This document shows positions 17,997 to 28,008 of a stretch of 64,000 nucleotides of DNA, piece after piece. The notes below the pieces were generated by a model that ran no database searches, was not told the DNA's origin, and worked only from the letters and a program-made list of their open reading frames with translations. Position 1 is the first letter of the stretch. Every line of letters starts with the position of its first letter. The stretch comes from Nostoc sp. CHAB 5834 (GTDB taxonomy: Bacteria > Cyanobacteriota > Cyanobacteriia > Cyanobacteriales > Nostocaceae): positions 45,807 through 109,806 of the forward strand of contig JAIVFU010000012.1 in assembly GCA_020829485.1 (NCBI GenBank), written 5' to 3'. Position numbers and translations under genes: made by a program.

Positions 17997-19169
17997 TTAA
18001 ATCAACCAACCTTTTAAACGTTTGGCTATGTGAGGACGGCGCAATTTTCGCATGGCTTTGCTTTGAATTTGTCGCACTCGCTCACGAGAAAGATTGAACA
18101 TGTTGCCAACTTCTTCTAAGGTACAGGGTTCGCTGGTTGTCAAACCATAGCGCAAAGAAATTACATCTTTTTCCCGTGGCGTTAACACATCACCTAAGAC
18201 TTCCCAAATCTCCTGACGCATCATGTTTTCATTCATTTTTGCTTCTGGAGACAGGTTATCTTCATCTTCTAGCAAATCCATCAACTCCGTGTCTTCTTCT
18301 TTACCGACACGGTGGTTGAGAGAAAGTGCTTGACGGCGTAGTTGTTGTAGCTGGCGTAGTTGTTGCACACTAATTTCCAAACTTTCTGCCATTTCTCCTT
18401 CGGTAGGATTGCGACAAAGTTTTTGCTTGAGTTCTCGTTGTGCTTTTTTTAGCTTGTTAAGCTTTTCAACAATATGAATAGGTAGCCGAATTGTCCGCGC
18501 ATCGTTAGCTATAGCTCTGGTAATCGCTTGTCTAATCCACCAATAGGCGTAAGTCGAAAACTTATATCCTTTATCTGGATCAAACTTTTCTGTAGCGCGA
18601 TTTAAACCCATCGCTCCTTCTTGAATTAAATCCAGGAAAGGCACTCCCCGATTTAGGTATCGTTTAGCAATAGAAACTACCAATCTCAGATTCGAGCGAA
18701 TCATTTTGCGTTTCGCTACTCTACCTTGATACAAGCGACTTTCTAATTGCTTTTCCGTCATTTCTAGCTCGGAAGCCACCTCTACCTTGCTAGGTTCCTG
18801 TCCCAGTTTTAATTCTAAGGCTGCTTGTAATTCCCTAACTTCTTCTAGAAACCTAACTCGCCGCGCTAACTCTACCTCTTCATCAGCTTTTAGAAGCGGA
18901 TAACGCGCCATTTCTTTAAAAAACGCGCCGACGGCATCATCATGCTCGGTTTTATTGTATCCCGAAGGACGAGCCGCAGCCATATCATCCCCGTCGCGTT
19001 CATCTGATTCCAGATTTTCTACTACAATTGGAGGTTCTTCATCTGCCACTGCTTCTAAAATATCGAGTAATGGTTCTTCAATATCAGCAGTGTTCTCCAG
19101 TATTTCCATTTCTCCTAATTCAACAATATTCATAGTTTCCTTTAGGGATTGTTGCTTTGTTTGGTACAT
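17997..19169 (-). CDS. sigC: Group 2 RNA polymerase sigma factor (probably SigC)
   Basis: 390 residues with the sigma-70 plan but a short, acidic N-terminus instead of region 1.1. Region 1.2 (DAVGAFFKEMARYPLL), region 2 (NLRLVVSIAKRYLNRG, LDLIQEGAMGL, KFSTYAYWWIRQAI), region 3 and region 4 (LTPREKDVISLRYGL, TLEEVGNMFNLSRERVRQIQ) are all present. An alternative start is Met13 (MNIVELGEMEI). In Anabaena, group 2 sigmas respond to nitrogen or carbon stress. SigC is chosen from the AFFKEMARYPLL signature from memory; family is certain, paralogue is not. Confidence 0.9.
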   Translation of the reverse strand: MYQTKQQSLKETMNIVELGEMEILENTADIEEPLLDILEAVADEEPPIVVENLESDERDGDDMAAARPSGYNKTEHDDAVGAFFKEMARYPLLKADEEVELARRVRFLEEVRELQAALELKLGQEPSKVEVASELEMTEKQLESRLYQGRVAKRKMIRSNLRLVVSIAKRYLNRGVPFLDLIQEGAMGLNRATEKFDPDKGYKFSTYAYWWIRQAITRAIANDARTIRLPIHIVEKLNKLKKAQRELKQKLCRNPTEGEMAESLEISVQQLRQLQQLRRQALSLNHRVGKEEDTELMDLLEDEDNLSPEAKMNENMMRQEIWEVLGDVLTPREKDVISLRYGLTTSEPCTLEEVGNMFNLSRERVRQIQSKAMRKLRRPHIAKRLKGWLI

Positions 19170-19968
19170 AATTTAGTTACAGCTACTCCTTTGAGGCTTG
19201 GTAGTTTTCCCTAAGGGACGAATGCACCCGTTTATATAGCGAAATTCAGGCTTATGCTAATTTTTCTTCAGGAATGAAAATCGGCATCTACCTAACACAT
19301 ATACGTTACAGTTAGATACAACCTATAACTAAACTGGCCTTCGCACCCAACAAAACTTTCTTCTCAGGCTCCTAACAGATTATATTCTTCATTTTTTTCT
19401 TAATTACCAAATATGTCAAACCCCCTCAAACTTTCTCAACCTTAACAAACATAGAATTCTCAGCTAACCATCCAAATATCTTAAACTTTCATATATTTTT
19501 ATAAATATTTTTAATGTTTATCTCTTGGAAATCACTGGATAAATTAAGAACTTGGTGCTGGAGTTATGCATTCCTGATTTCCATTTACCCAAATGAGAGA
19601 AATTATAATAATGGCAGCTTAATTTCAAGATATTCTTATTTGTATAAAAGCATCTCATATACAGAAAGGGTTGAATATCTATCGATAGGCGGAAAAAAGC
19701 TACTCCCTATTTAGTAGATGGAGCAACTGTTGCAGGAAGGACTGACATGCTTTTATTTGTATAGTGGGTACCAAATATTTATTGCATGTATAGTTGATAC
19801 GAATTTGTCTAGTAGATTACATAAGAGGAAACTTATCAAGTATTATGAAGGATAACAGTATTGGCAAATACCATTTAAGTCTAACAAAATAAAAAATTAG
19901 ACTTAATTAAGCTAGGTTACTTTTGACCAGCTATGTGAGGTAAATATATAACTATAAAGCCAGAAACT
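19170..19968. other. Long divergent promoter region between sigma factor and priA
   Basis: 800 bp of AT-rich sequence between two divergently transcribed genes. A 66-codon ORF at 19514-19714 has no protein-like character. The length suggests several promoters or an unannotated small RNA for the sigma gene, but no specific site was identified. No repeats of the MITE families are present. Confidence 0.5.
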
Positions 19969-22560
19969 ATGTATATTAATGACGTAAAATTATCTCCTTT
20001 ATTAGTATCTGAACCTAGTGAATCATACCAGTCAGGTATAACTGTTAATAGGTGGGTTGAAGTATTGGTAGACTGTCCAGGAAGTACAGGACTATTTACT
20101 TATCGATTGCCAGCCCAGTTAGAAATAAAACCAGGGGATATTTTGAGCGTGCCATTTGGGGCACAACAATTAGGAGCGATCGCAATTCGGTTACTGGCAC
20201 AACCAAATGTCGATTTACCACCAGAAAAAATCCGGGAAGTAGAAGATATTGTCAGCGTGGGATTTTTCCCAAGTGCTTATTGGGAATTACTCAATCGAGT
20301 CGCTGCATATTACTATACGCCTCTAATTCAAGTAATCCGGGTTGCTCTGCCACCAGGGTTACTGGGGCGATCGCAGCGTCGTATCCGCCTTGTTGGAGGT
20401 AGGGGGACAAGGGGCAGTAGTTATTTGCTGGCATCTCCTGATCCTTCAGCTTTTTTGACTCCAACTGCGCGGCAAGTTTGGGAACTTTTGCAAGGGCAAC
20501 CGGCGGGAGACTACAGTTTTATCTACTTGCAACAAAAAGTCAAATCTGCTTATCGGGGAATTCGGGAGTTGCTGCGATTTGGTTTAGTAGAAAGCTACTT
20601 AGAACCGCCGCGACTAACTCGACCAAAACTGCAAAAAGCAGTCACGCTTACAGGTACAATTGACCACGAATTAACTACTCGCCAAAGAGAGATTTTGGAA
20701 GTGCTACGGCGGCATGGTGGGGAGTTGTGGCAAAATGAATTACTACAAATTTGCAATGCTAGTTCTTCTATCCTCAAAACGTTGACACAAAAAGGTTACA
20801 TCGTCATCGAAGAACGGGAAGTATTGCGAACCGAACAGGGGCCAGCATTAGCAGGCGATGGGGCTAAATCTTTAACTGTTGCTCAAGCTAGCGCCTTAGA
20901 AACAATCCAGACACTAGATGGGTTTGCTGAAGTTTTATTGCATGGGGTGACAGGTTCAGGAAAAACAGAAGTATATTTGCAAGCGATCGCGCCTCTCCTT
21001 AACCAAGGCAAATCCGCCCTTGTTTTAGTCCCAGAAATTGGACTCACACCTCAGCTAACCGATCGTTTTCGCGCCCGTTTTGGTAATAAAGTCAGCGTCT
21101 ATCACAGCGCCCTCTCCGATGGTGAACGTTACGACACTTGGCGACAAATGCTCACAGGAGAACCACAAGTTGTCATTGGTACTCGTAGCGCCGTTTTCGC
21201 CCCTTTGCCCAATCTGGGTTTAATTATTTTAGATGAAGAACACGACAGCAGTTTTAAGCAAGACTCCCCCATACCTACCTACCATGCTCGTACTGTCGCC
21301 CAGTGGCGAGCAGAATTAGAAAATTGCCCCTTGGTGTTGGGTTCCGCTACGCCCTCGTTGGAGAGTTGGGTAAGCGTCGGAACCTCACCCCCTAGCCCCC
21401 TCTCCGCAAGCAGAGAGGGGGGACAAGAAAGAAATCTTAATTCATCACTCCTAAAGCAGAAGGCAGGGGGCAGGAGTTATTACTTAAGTTTGCCCGAACG
21501 CATCAACTCGCGCCCTTTACCGCCGGTGGAAATAGTGGATATGCGGCAAGAGTTGCAGCAGGGAAATCGTTCTATATTTAGTAGATCGCTGCAAGAAGCT
21601 TTGCAAGAGTTGCAAGAGAGAAAACAGCAGGGAATTTTATTTATTCATCGGCGGGGACACAGTACTTTTGTATCTTGCCGCAGTTGTGGATATGTGTTGG
21701 AATGTCCGCACTGTGACGTGTCGTTAGCGTATCACCACACCGAAGAAAAAGCGCCGGAATTATTGCGTTGCCATTATTGTAACTATGCGCGATCGCATCC
21801 CAAATTCTGCCCCGATTGTAGTTCCCCTTACCTAAAATTTTTCGGTAGCGGTACTCAGCGAGTAACGCAGGAACTAGCGCGACAGTTCCCAGAATTACGC
21901 TTGATTCGTTTTGATAGCGATACCACCCGCAACAAAGGTTCACACCGTACCCTACTCACCCAGTTTGCCAACGGCGAAGCAGATTTATTAGTAGGTACGC
22001 AAATGCTCACCAAAGGATTGGATTTACCACAGGTGACACTTGTGGGCGTTGTCGCCGCCGATGGATTGCTAAATTTATCAGATTATCGCGCCAGTGAACG
22101 GGCATTTCAAACCTTGACACAAGTAGCTGGACGTGCTGGTAGAGGCGATGATCCGGGGAGGGTGATTGTACAAACTTATACTACAGAGCATCAGGTAATT
22201 GCAGCAGTGCGATCGCACGATTATCACTCTTTCTCCCAAGCAGAATTAGAACAGCGCCAAGCCCTCAATTATCCCCCTTATGGGCGGCTAATTTTATTGC
22301 GCTTAAGTAGTCTCGATCCCATTCAAGTGCAAAATACCGCGCAAATAATTGCCACAACCTTAAGTACAGAAGAAGAAATCGAGATATTAGGCCCAGCACC
22401 AGCAAGTATTTTGCGGGTAGCTAATCGTTATCGCTGGCAGATATTGATTAAATTTGCCCCCAATGCATTACCACAATTGCCAGATTGGGAAGAAGTGCGA
22501 TCGCTTTGTCCTTCGTCTGTTAGCTTGACAATTGATGTAGACCCATTAAATATTATGTGA
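19969..22560 (+). CDS. priA: Primosomal replication helicase PriA
   Basis: 863 residues. The N-terminal 3'-DNA-end-binding and winged-helix parts (VLVDCPGSTGLFTYRLP) are followed by the helicase: Walker A GVTGSGKTEVYLQA, DEEH box LIILDEEHDSSFKQDSP, a zinc-binding insert with paired cysteines (CRSCGYVLECPHCD; CHYCNYARSHPKFCPDC), then GSGTQRVTQEL, LVGTQMLTKGLD and QVAGRAGRG. PriA restarts stalled forks by loading DnaB. Residues about 470-505 are a foreign-looking insertion (SPPSPLSASREGG) translated from a dispersed hairpin repeat. Adds about 35 residues between helicase motifs. Confidence 0.96.
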   Translation: MYINDVKLSPLLVSEPSESYQSGITVNRWVEVLVDCPGSTGLFTYRLPAQLEIKPGDILSVPFGAQQLGAIAIRLLAQPNVDLPPEKIREVEDIVSVGFFPSAYWELLNRVAAYYYTPLIQVIRVALPPGLLGRSQRRIRLVGGRGTRGSSYLLASPDPSAFLTPTARQVWELLQGQPAGDYSFIYLQQKVKSAYRGIRELLRFGLVESYLEPPRLTRPKLQKAVTLTGTIDHELTTRQREILEVLRRHGGELWQNELLQICNASSSILKTLTQKGYIVIEEREVLRTEQGPALAGDGAKSLTVAQASALETIQTLDGFAEVLLHGVTGSGKTEVYLQAIAPLLNQGKSALVLVPEIGLTPQLTDRFRARFGNKVSVYHSALSDGERYDTWRQMLTGEPQVVIGTRSAVFAPLPNLGLIILDEEHDSSFKQDSPIPTYHARTVAQWRAELENCPLVLGSATPSLESWVSVGTSPPSPLSASREGGQERNLNSSLLKQKAGGRSYYLSLPERINSRPLPPVEIVDMRQELQQGNRSIFSRSLQEALQELQERKQQGILFIHRRGHSTFVSCRSCGYVLECPHCDVSLAYHHTEEKAPELLRCHYCNYARSHPKFCPDCSSPYLKFFGSGTQRVTQELARQFPELRLIRFDSDTTRNKGSHRTLLTQFANGEADLLVGTQMLTKGLDLPQVTLVGVVAADGLLNLSDYRASERAFQTLTQVAGRAGRGDDPGRVIVQTYTTEHQVIAAVRSHDYHSFSQAELEQRQALNYPPYGRLILLRLSSLDPIQVQNTAQIIATTLSTEEEIEILGPAPASILRVANRYRWQILIKFAPNALPQLPDWEEVRSLCPSSVSLTIDVDPLNIM
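21376..21476. mobile_element. Dispersed hairpin repeat inserted in frame in priA
   Basis: CACCCCCTAGCCCCCTCTCC with GCAAGCAGAGAGGGGGG is the same kind of hairpin as at 10278-10356, here inside the priA reading frame. The encoded stretch is low-complexity and lies between conserved blocks (SATPSLESWVS and YYLSLPERINSR) that are close together in other PriA proteins. No stop codon is introduced. The exact borders are approximate. Confidence 0.6.
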
Positions 22561-22746
22561 AGTATGTAATTTTCTTGGGCTAAAAGATTGAAATCGTGAA
22601 TCTGCTAACAAAATCGTCCCTGTGTAGAGATAGCCAAATACGTACTCAGGTGGTGTTAAATATTCCAAGCTGATCACGATCGCAAAGGCGATCGCTATTA
22701 GCCCATAAGTTTCCCCACGCTCGTTTATAGCTTCTTTTGTAGCCAC
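22546..22746 (-). pseudogene. N-terminal fragment of a membrane sensor (histidine kinase-like)
   Basis: 66 residues whose first 45 (INERGETYGLIAIAFAIVIS, YVFGYLYTGTILLADSRF) look like the membrane-anchored N-terminus of a larger cyanobacterial sensor kinase. After SRF the sequence loses resemblance and stops inside the end of priA, overlapping it antisense by 15 bp. This is a truncated remnant. The kinase assignment rests on recall of the EYVFGYLYTG segment and is tentative. Confidence 0.4.
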
Positions 22747-22977
22747 TAATCGATTTAATATCTTCCATTTCTCATTTACTAAAAAATCGTTATCCTACAA
22801 TCTTTACAACTATTTAATTTAGTGATTATGATTTATCTGCAATCTATATCTGCAAATGTTAACTTGAGCATTAACCCAAAAATTATGATTGTCCAGATGC
22901 AAAAACGGCGACTGGGGACTGATAGGCTATTTCGTTCTAGACATAAACCGCCCAGAACTAAAGTTCCTCTCTTATAG

Positions 22978-23120
22978 CAATACCTTCGCCAAATCGAAAA
23001 ATACCTCGATTCGTAGGTTGGGTTGAGGCACGAAACCCAACAAATACGTTGGGTTTTGCTTCCCTACGGGACGCTACGCGAACGCTCAACCCAACCTACA
23101 AAAAAATGGCGAAGGTATTG
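22978..23120. mobile_element. 143-bp MITE nested in copy C
   Basis: Perfect 14-bp terminal inverted repeats, CAATACCTTCGCCA and TGGCGAAGGTATTG, are bordered by TTATAG at 22972-22977 and 23121-23126, a 6-bp target duplication. Inner arms TAGGTTGGGTTGAGG and CTCAACCCAACCTA are also inverted. No coding capacity. Confidence 0.9.
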
Positions 23121-23169
23121 TTATAGCTAAAGTCCGTTAAAAAGGGCTATAACCTTTTCTCAGTCGTCC

Positions 23170-23285
23170 AAGACTTACGCAAAATAATGGAAAAACGAAC
23201 CGCAAAGGCGCATAGACACGAAGTGGCTTCCCGCAGGGTAGGACACAAAGGAATGAGAGTTTCAGAGAGTTATTGCGTAAGTCCT
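23170..23285. mobile_element. MITE with ACTTACGCAA ends, nested in copy C
   Basis: Ends AAGACTTACGCAA and TTGCGTAAGTCCT. CGTC occurs on both sides (23165-23168, 23288-23291), splitting a hairpin that is intact in the related elements. The interior (AACGAACCGCAAAGGCGC, ATGAGAGTTTCAGAGAGTTA) matches the element at 54219-54352 in reverse orientation. Confidence 0.85.
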
Positions 23286-23515
23286 ATCGTCTTTAGACGA
23301 ATGAGTGCTATTAGACTCAGAATTCATTCTGAGGCGGGCTAGGTGAGAATGAAATAGCCTTGGTTAACTAATAACTGAAAAAAGTAAATCCCGATTTAAA
23401 AATGACGGTGACACAAGATATCACCAAATCCATCGAAATCAAATACCTCAACAGTTAATCTGTTATTTCTAAGAATTGGCTTGCTAGCACTTAAATTTAA
23501 TTGAGCGCGAAATAT

Positions 23516-25201
23516 ATGGGACAAGGTTTTTTGCAAATTGGCTTAACGCTGTGTATTGTCATAGCAATCACTCCATTACTGGGTAGATACATAGCGCGTG
23601 TCTTTTTGGGAGAAAGAACACTGCTTGATTTTTTAATGAACCCGATAGAGCGAAGTATGTTCGTACTAGCGGGTGTCCGCAGGAAAGATGATATGACAGG
23701 TTTACAGTATATCCGGGCTGTAATTTGCAGCAACCTGCTCATGGGTATTTCAGTTTATTTACTGATATATTTTCAGAGACTCTTGCCCTGGAATCCTAAC
23801 AGCTTAGGTGCGCCCAAATGGGACGTATTACTGCACACAACGATTTCATTTGTGACGAATACCGACCAACAACACTATGCTGGTGAGACAACTTTAAGTT
23901 ATTTTAGCCAGGTAGCGGCTTTAGGCTTTTTGATGTTTACCTCCGCAGCCACCGGGTTAGCCGTGGGAATTGCTTTTATTCGCGGGTTGACGGGGAGAAA
24001 ATTGGGGAACTTTTACGTCGATCTTGTCCGTGGAATTACGCGAATCTTGTTGCCGATTTCGATTATTGGAGCGATCGCCTTGCTTATAGCAGGTGTACCA
24101 CAAACATTAAAAGACACTCTGGTTGTGAGAACCTTAGAAGGCGGAACGCAATATATTGCCAGAGGCCCGGTGGCATCCTTTGAAATGATCAAACTTTTGG
24201 GCGACAACGGCGGAGGCTTTTTTGGCGTTAACTCAGCCCATCCTTTTGAAAACCCCAATGGTGCCTCTAACTTGATAGAAATGCTCGCCATGATTTCTAT
24301 ACCAGCAGCCTTGATTTACACTTACGGTATATTTGTCAAGAACATCAAACAAGCTTGGCTACTTTTCTGGATGGTGTTTGTGATTTTTGTAGTTCTGGTA
24401 GGGGTGGCAGCCGTGGGAGAACTGCAAGGTAATCCCCTTGTTAATAACGCTTTTGGATTAGAACAGCCCAATTTAGAGGGTAAAGAAGTTCGATTTGGCT
24501 GGGCACAAACGGCATTTTGGGCAGTTATGACTACCGCTACTATGTCTGGTGCTGTGAATGGGATGCATGATTCTTTGATGCCGCAAGGAATATTTTCGAC
24601 TCTCTTCAACTTGTTTATTCAGGTTATCTGGGGTGGCCAGGGAACTGGAACAGCTTACCTATTTATTTACTTAATTCTCACAGTGTTCCTAACCGGACTA
24701 ATGGCAGGGCGCACCCCAGAGTTTTTAGGACGCAAAATTGAAAAGCGAGAAATCGTCCTCGCCAGCGTGGTACTGTTGATTCACCCAATTCTAATTTTGA
24801 TTCCCAGTGCGATCGCTTTGGCTTATCCCATCTCCTTATCTGGAATTAGCAACACTGGCTATCACGGTATTTCTCAAGTAGTTTATGAATACGCCTCAGC
24901 AGCAGCAAATAATGGCTCCGGCTTAGAAGGGCTGAGGGATAACACCCTATGGTGGAACTTGAGTACTTTAGTTAGTTTAATCGGAGGACGCTACATTCCG
25001 ATAATTGCCATCCTACTGTTAGCTGACGGCATGTCTCGCAAACAAAAAGTACAAGAAACCCCTGGTACCCTGAGAACGGATTCTCTAGTATTTACTGGTA
25101 TAACTGCTGGAGTGACATTGGTTTTGGGAGTGTTGACTTTCTTTCCCGTTCTGGCTTTAGGCCCCATAGCCGAGGGTTTGAAACTAGCATCTGGCAGTTA
25201 G
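23516..25201 (+). CDS. kdpA: K+-transporting ATPase subunit A
   Basis: About 561 residues from ATG 23516 ([12 protein letters not shown]); TTG 23501 is the longer alternative. It is a polytopic membrane subunit with the four KdpA pore loops, seen as [46 protein letters not shown] and NNGSGLEGL. KdpA binds and moves K+ in the high-affinity KdpABC pump. kdpB and kdpC follow on the same strand, but a 700-bp gap with a tandem array separates kdpA from kdpB. No kdpF-type small ORF was found. Confidence 0.97.
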   Translation: MGQGFLQIGLTLCIVIAITPLLGRYIARVFLGERTLLDFLMNPIERSMFVLAGVRRKDDMTGLQYIRAVICSNLLMGISVYLLIYFQRLLPWNPNSLGAPKWDVLLHTTISFVTNTDQQHYAGETTLSYFSQVAALGFLMFTSAATGLAVGIAFIRGLTGRKLGNFYVDLVRGITRILLPISIIGAIALLIAGVPQTLKDTLVVRTLEGGTQYIARGPVASFEMIKLLGDNGGGFFGVNSAHPFENPNGASNLIEMLAMISIPAALIYTYGIFVKNIKQAWLLFWMVFVIFVVLVGVAAVGELQGNPLVNNAFGLEQPNLEGKEVRFGWAQTAFWAVMTTATMSGAVNGMHDSLMPQGIFSTLFNLFIQVIWGGQGTGTAYLFIYLILTVFLTGLMAGRTPEFLGRKIEKREIVLASVVLLIHPILILIPSAIALAYPISLSGISNTGYHGISQVVYEYASAAANNGSGLEGLRDNTLWWNLSTLVSLIGGRYIPIIAILLLADGMSRKQKVQETPGTLRTDSLVFTGITAGVTLVLGVLTFFPVLALGPIAEGLKLASGS

Positions 25202-25273
25202 AAAATTTATGAGTTATGAGTTATAAGTTTGGAATATAAGAGAATACTAAAAAATAAATAATCCGGTTTCGTA

Positions 25274-25335
25274 GGGTGTGTTAGCGATCGCGTAACGCAC
25301 TTTCATCAGATTGTGCGTTAGTAACGCACTCTACA
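25274..25335. repeat. GTAGGGTGTGTTA inverted repeat
   Basis: GTAGGGTGTGTTAGCGATCG and GCGTTAGTAACGCACTCTAC flank a short spacer, with internal GTAACGCAC/GTGCGTTA pairing. It belongs to the family at 8311 and 17851. It lies just past kdpA and could reduce read-through into kdpB. Confidence 0.65.
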
Positions 25336-25534
25336 GATTGGATGTTTTTTTATTGGAAGTTCCTAATAACTCCTAACTCTAGCCGTGTCAGCCCCTTTGG
25401 GGAAGTCAAAAGTCAAAAATCAATAATTTTGAACCCCATAAATAAATTTAGGGGCTTGTCAAGGTGATATGTAGCCTAAATTTCATATTCGTTTAAACAA
25501 AATCTTCACTTGTTCTTTTAGAATTTTGAAAATT

Positions 25535-25786
25535 CCGAGTTCAAAGGCTCAACTTCCGAGTTCAAAGGCTCAAGTGCCGAGTTCAAAGGCTCAACTTCCG
25601 AGTTCAGAAGCTCAAGTGCCGAGTTCAAAGGCTCAACTTCCGAGTTCAAAAGCTCAACTTCCGAGTTCAAAGGCTCAAGTGCCGAGTTCAAAGGCTCAAG
25701 TGCCGAGTTTAAAGGTTCAAGTGCCGAGTTCAAAGGTTCAACTTCCGAGTTCAAAGGCTCAAGTGCCGAGTTCAGAAGCTCGTAAT
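25535..25786. repeat. 21-bp tandem array, 12 units, between kdpA and kdpB
   Basis: Twelve consecutive 21-bp units, consensus CCGAGTTCAAAGGCTCAAGTG alternating with ...CAACTT at the 3' end of the unit. Because 21 is a multiple of three, ORFs run through on both strands (heptapeptides PSSKAQ(L/V) forward, LNSALEP or LNSEVEP reverse). A forward ORF from TTG 25526 ends 8 bp before the kdpB ATG, but it has no ribosome-binding site and its tail is repeat DNA (an ACGCGATTAGTCGCGTCT palindrome). I regard it as non-coding. A second 21-bp array lies at 43609. Confidence 0.95.
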
Positions 25787-25902
25787 AAATACAAGATTCA
25801 CCTTGACAGTGCTGCTTTTACTCCTACTCCTGTACAGACGCGATTAGTCGCGTCTCTAATTTCTAATAATCGCGTCTCTACTCCTAATTTCTAACTTTAT
25901 TC

Positions 25903-28008
25903 ATGAATCAAGTGGCAACTAACTTCAAAGCTAGACGGCCAAATCTTCGTTCTGGCGATCGCCGCCAAACACGTAAAAAGGCCAGGACAAGTAATAAGTG
26001 GCTGTACTTAAGGGCAATGAGAGATGCTTTTGTCAAACTCAACCCTAAGTATGCAATCAAAAACCCAGTGATGTTTGTGGTTTGGGTAGGAACAATCATC
26101 ACCCTATTGCTAACAATTGATCCCAACCTATTTGGTCCAGCCCTGCAAAAGAACCCGCAAGTTTTCAACGGTTTGTTATCGGGGATTTTATTCTTTACAG
26201 TTTGGTTTGCCAATTTTGCCGAAGCAATTGCAGAAGGGCGGGGTAAAGCCCAAGCCGATGCCTTGCGATTAACGAAATCAGAAGCGATCGCTAAAAAACT
26301 TTCTGCTGACGGCATAATTAGTGAGATTTCATCCACCAGCCTTAGACAGGGTGATAACATCTACGTTATTGCTGGCGATATCATTCCCGCCGATGGCGAA
26401 GTAATCATGGGTGTCGCCTCAGTGGATGAATCGGCAATTACTGGGGAATCCGCACCAGTATTAAAAGAATCAGGTTCCGACGTTGCTAGTTCTGTTACTG
26501 GTGGGACGCGGATTATCTCAGATGAGCTAATTATCTGCATCACTAATGACCCAGGTAAAGGCTTTATTGATCGAATGATTGCCTTGCTAGAAGGGGCAGA
26601 ACGTAGCAAAACACCCAATGAAATTGCCCTGACAGTATTACTGGCAGTTCTCAGCTTAGTCTTTTTGTTAGTCGTGGTAACTCTGCCCGCACTTGCCTAC
26701 TATGTCAACAGTCCAGTCAGCATCCCAATTTTGATTGCTCTATTAGTAGCATTAATTCCTACAACCATTGGCGGTTTACTAAGTACCATCGGCATTGCTG
26801 GTATGGATCGAGTTGCCCAATTTAACGTCATTGCCACTTCAGCACCAGCAGTCGAAGCCTGTGGAGATGTCAACACTTTAGTTCTTGACAAAACAGGTAC
26901 AATTACCCTCGGCAACCGTTTAGCAGAAGAATTTATTCCCATCAACGGCCATTCAATGTCAGAAATTGCTAATGTTGCCTGGGCAGCTAGTATCTTTGAC
27001 AATACACCAGAAGGTAAATCCATTATCCGACTGGCAGAAAAGTTAGGCGCAAGGTTTGATTTCGACTCCAGTCAGGCAGAAGGAGTTGATTTTTCCGCCA
27101 AAACACGCATAAGTGGTACAAACTTGCCTGGTGAGTATGAGGCGAGGAAGGGAGCAGTAGAAGCCATTAAAGGATTTGTCCGTTCCCGCAACGGACGCGA
27201 TACACCAGAATTGGATGCTACCTACGAACGAGTTTCTCGCCTGGGAGGTACACCCCTAGCAGTCTGCCTAGATAACGAAATCTATGGGGTTATTTATCTC
27301 AAAGATATAGTTAAACCTGGTATCCGCGATCGCTTTGATCAACTGCGACGGATGGGAGTGCATACCATCATGTTAACTGGAGACAACGCGATTACAACTT
27401 CTGTCATTGCCAAAGAAGCTGGAGTTGACGACTTCATTGCCGAAGCCACACCAGAAGACAAAATGAGCGTCATTAAAAAGGAACAAGCAGCAGGCAAACT
27501 AGTTGCGATGACAGGAGATGGAACTAACGATGCTCTCGCATTAGCCCAAGCTAACGTCGGCGTTGCGATGAATACAGGGACGCAAGCTGCAAAACAAGCC
27601 GCCAACATGGTAGATTTGGACTCCGATCCCACAAAGCTGATCGATATCATTAGCATTGGCAAACAATTGTTAATTACTCGCGGGGCATTGACGACATTTT
27701 CAATAGCTAATGATATTGCTAAATACTTTGCGATTATCCCAGTGATATTTGTCGCTACTAATTTGCAAAGCTTGAATATTATGAATTTGACTAGCCCTAA
27801 TTCTGCTGTTCTATCAGCACTGATTTATAATGCTTTTATTATTCCCGCTATGATTCCGTTGGCATTGAAGGGTGTGCGGTTTAGACCTCTGACAGCTAAT
27901 CACCTACTGCAACGCAATATCTTAATTTATGGCTTAGGTGGGGTGATTGCGCCATTTATAGCCATTAAGTTGATAGATATACTGATTACAATTGTGGGCT
28001 TGGCTTAA
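25903..28008 (+). CDS. kdpB: K+-transporting P-type ATPase subunit B
   Basis: 701 residues. Actuator TGES is seen in AITGESAPVLKES, the phosphorylated Asp329 in LDKTGTITLGNR, nucleotide-domain residues in TPEGKSI, and the hinge in MTGDGTNDALALAQANVGVA. A basic, Arg-rich N-terminus of about 35 residues precedes the first membrane helix. KdpB hydrolyses ATP to drive K+ uptake through KdpA. It is probably co-transcribed with kdpC, 242 bp downstream. Its C-terminal IYGLGGVIAPFIA also appears as a relic at 43739-43795. Confidence 0.97.
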   Translation: MNQVATNFKARRPNLRSGDRRQTRKKARTSNKWLYLRAMRDAFVKLNPKYAIKNPVMFVVWVGTIITLLLTIDPNLFGPALQKNPQVFNGLLSGILFFTVWFANFAEAIAEGRGKAQADALRLTKSEAIAKKLSADGIISEISSTSLRQGDNIYVIAGDIIPADGEVIMGVASVDESAITGESAPVLKESGSDVASSVTGGTRIISDELIICITNDPGKGFIDRMIALLEGAERSKTPNEIALTVLLAVLSLVFLLVVVTLPALAYYVNSPVSIPILIALLVALIPTTIGGLLSTIGIAGMDRVAQFNVIATSAPAVEACGDVNTLVLDKTGTITLGNRLAEEFIPINGHSMSEIANVAWAASIFDNTPEGKSIIRLAEKLGARFDFDSSQAEGVDFSAKTRISGTNLPGEYEARKGAVEAIKGFVRSRNGRDTPELDATYERVSRLGGTPLAVCLDNEIYGVIYLKDIVKPGIRDRFDQLRRMGVHTIMLTGDNAITTSVIAKEAGVDDFIAEATPEDKMSVIKKEQAAGKLVAMTGDGTNDALALAQANVGVAMNTGTQAAKQAANMVDLDSDPTKLIDIISIGKQLLITRGALTTFSIANDIAKYFAIIPVIFVATNLQSLNIMNLTSPNSAVLSALIYNAFIIPAMIPLALKGVRFRPLTANHLLQRNILIYGLGGVIAPFIAIKLIDILITIVGLA

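Larger units (their letters stand above)
22924..23359. mobile_element. Multi-hairpin MITE, copy C, with two nested insertions
   Basis: Ends GGCTATTTCGTTCT and AGAATGAAATAGCC are inverted repeats. The core contains GAACTAAAGTTC, GTCGTC/GACGA and CAGAATTCATTCTG hairpins and is the reverse of the elements at 46338 and 61061. Two further elements sit inside (22978-23120 and 23170-23285). Subtracting these and their target duplications leaves about 167 bp, matching the other copies. No flanking duplication remains visible, so this copy is probably the oldest. Confidence 0.85.

Noticed and set aside
19514..19714. 66-codon ORF between sigma factor and priA
   Set aside because: No protein-like composition or recognisable motif; likely chance.
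25526..25894. 122-codon ORF across the 21-bp array as a protein between kdpA and kdpB
   Set aside because: It starts at TTG without a ribosome-binding site, consists of heptapeptides from a tandem repeat that is open on both strands, and ends in other repeat DNA.
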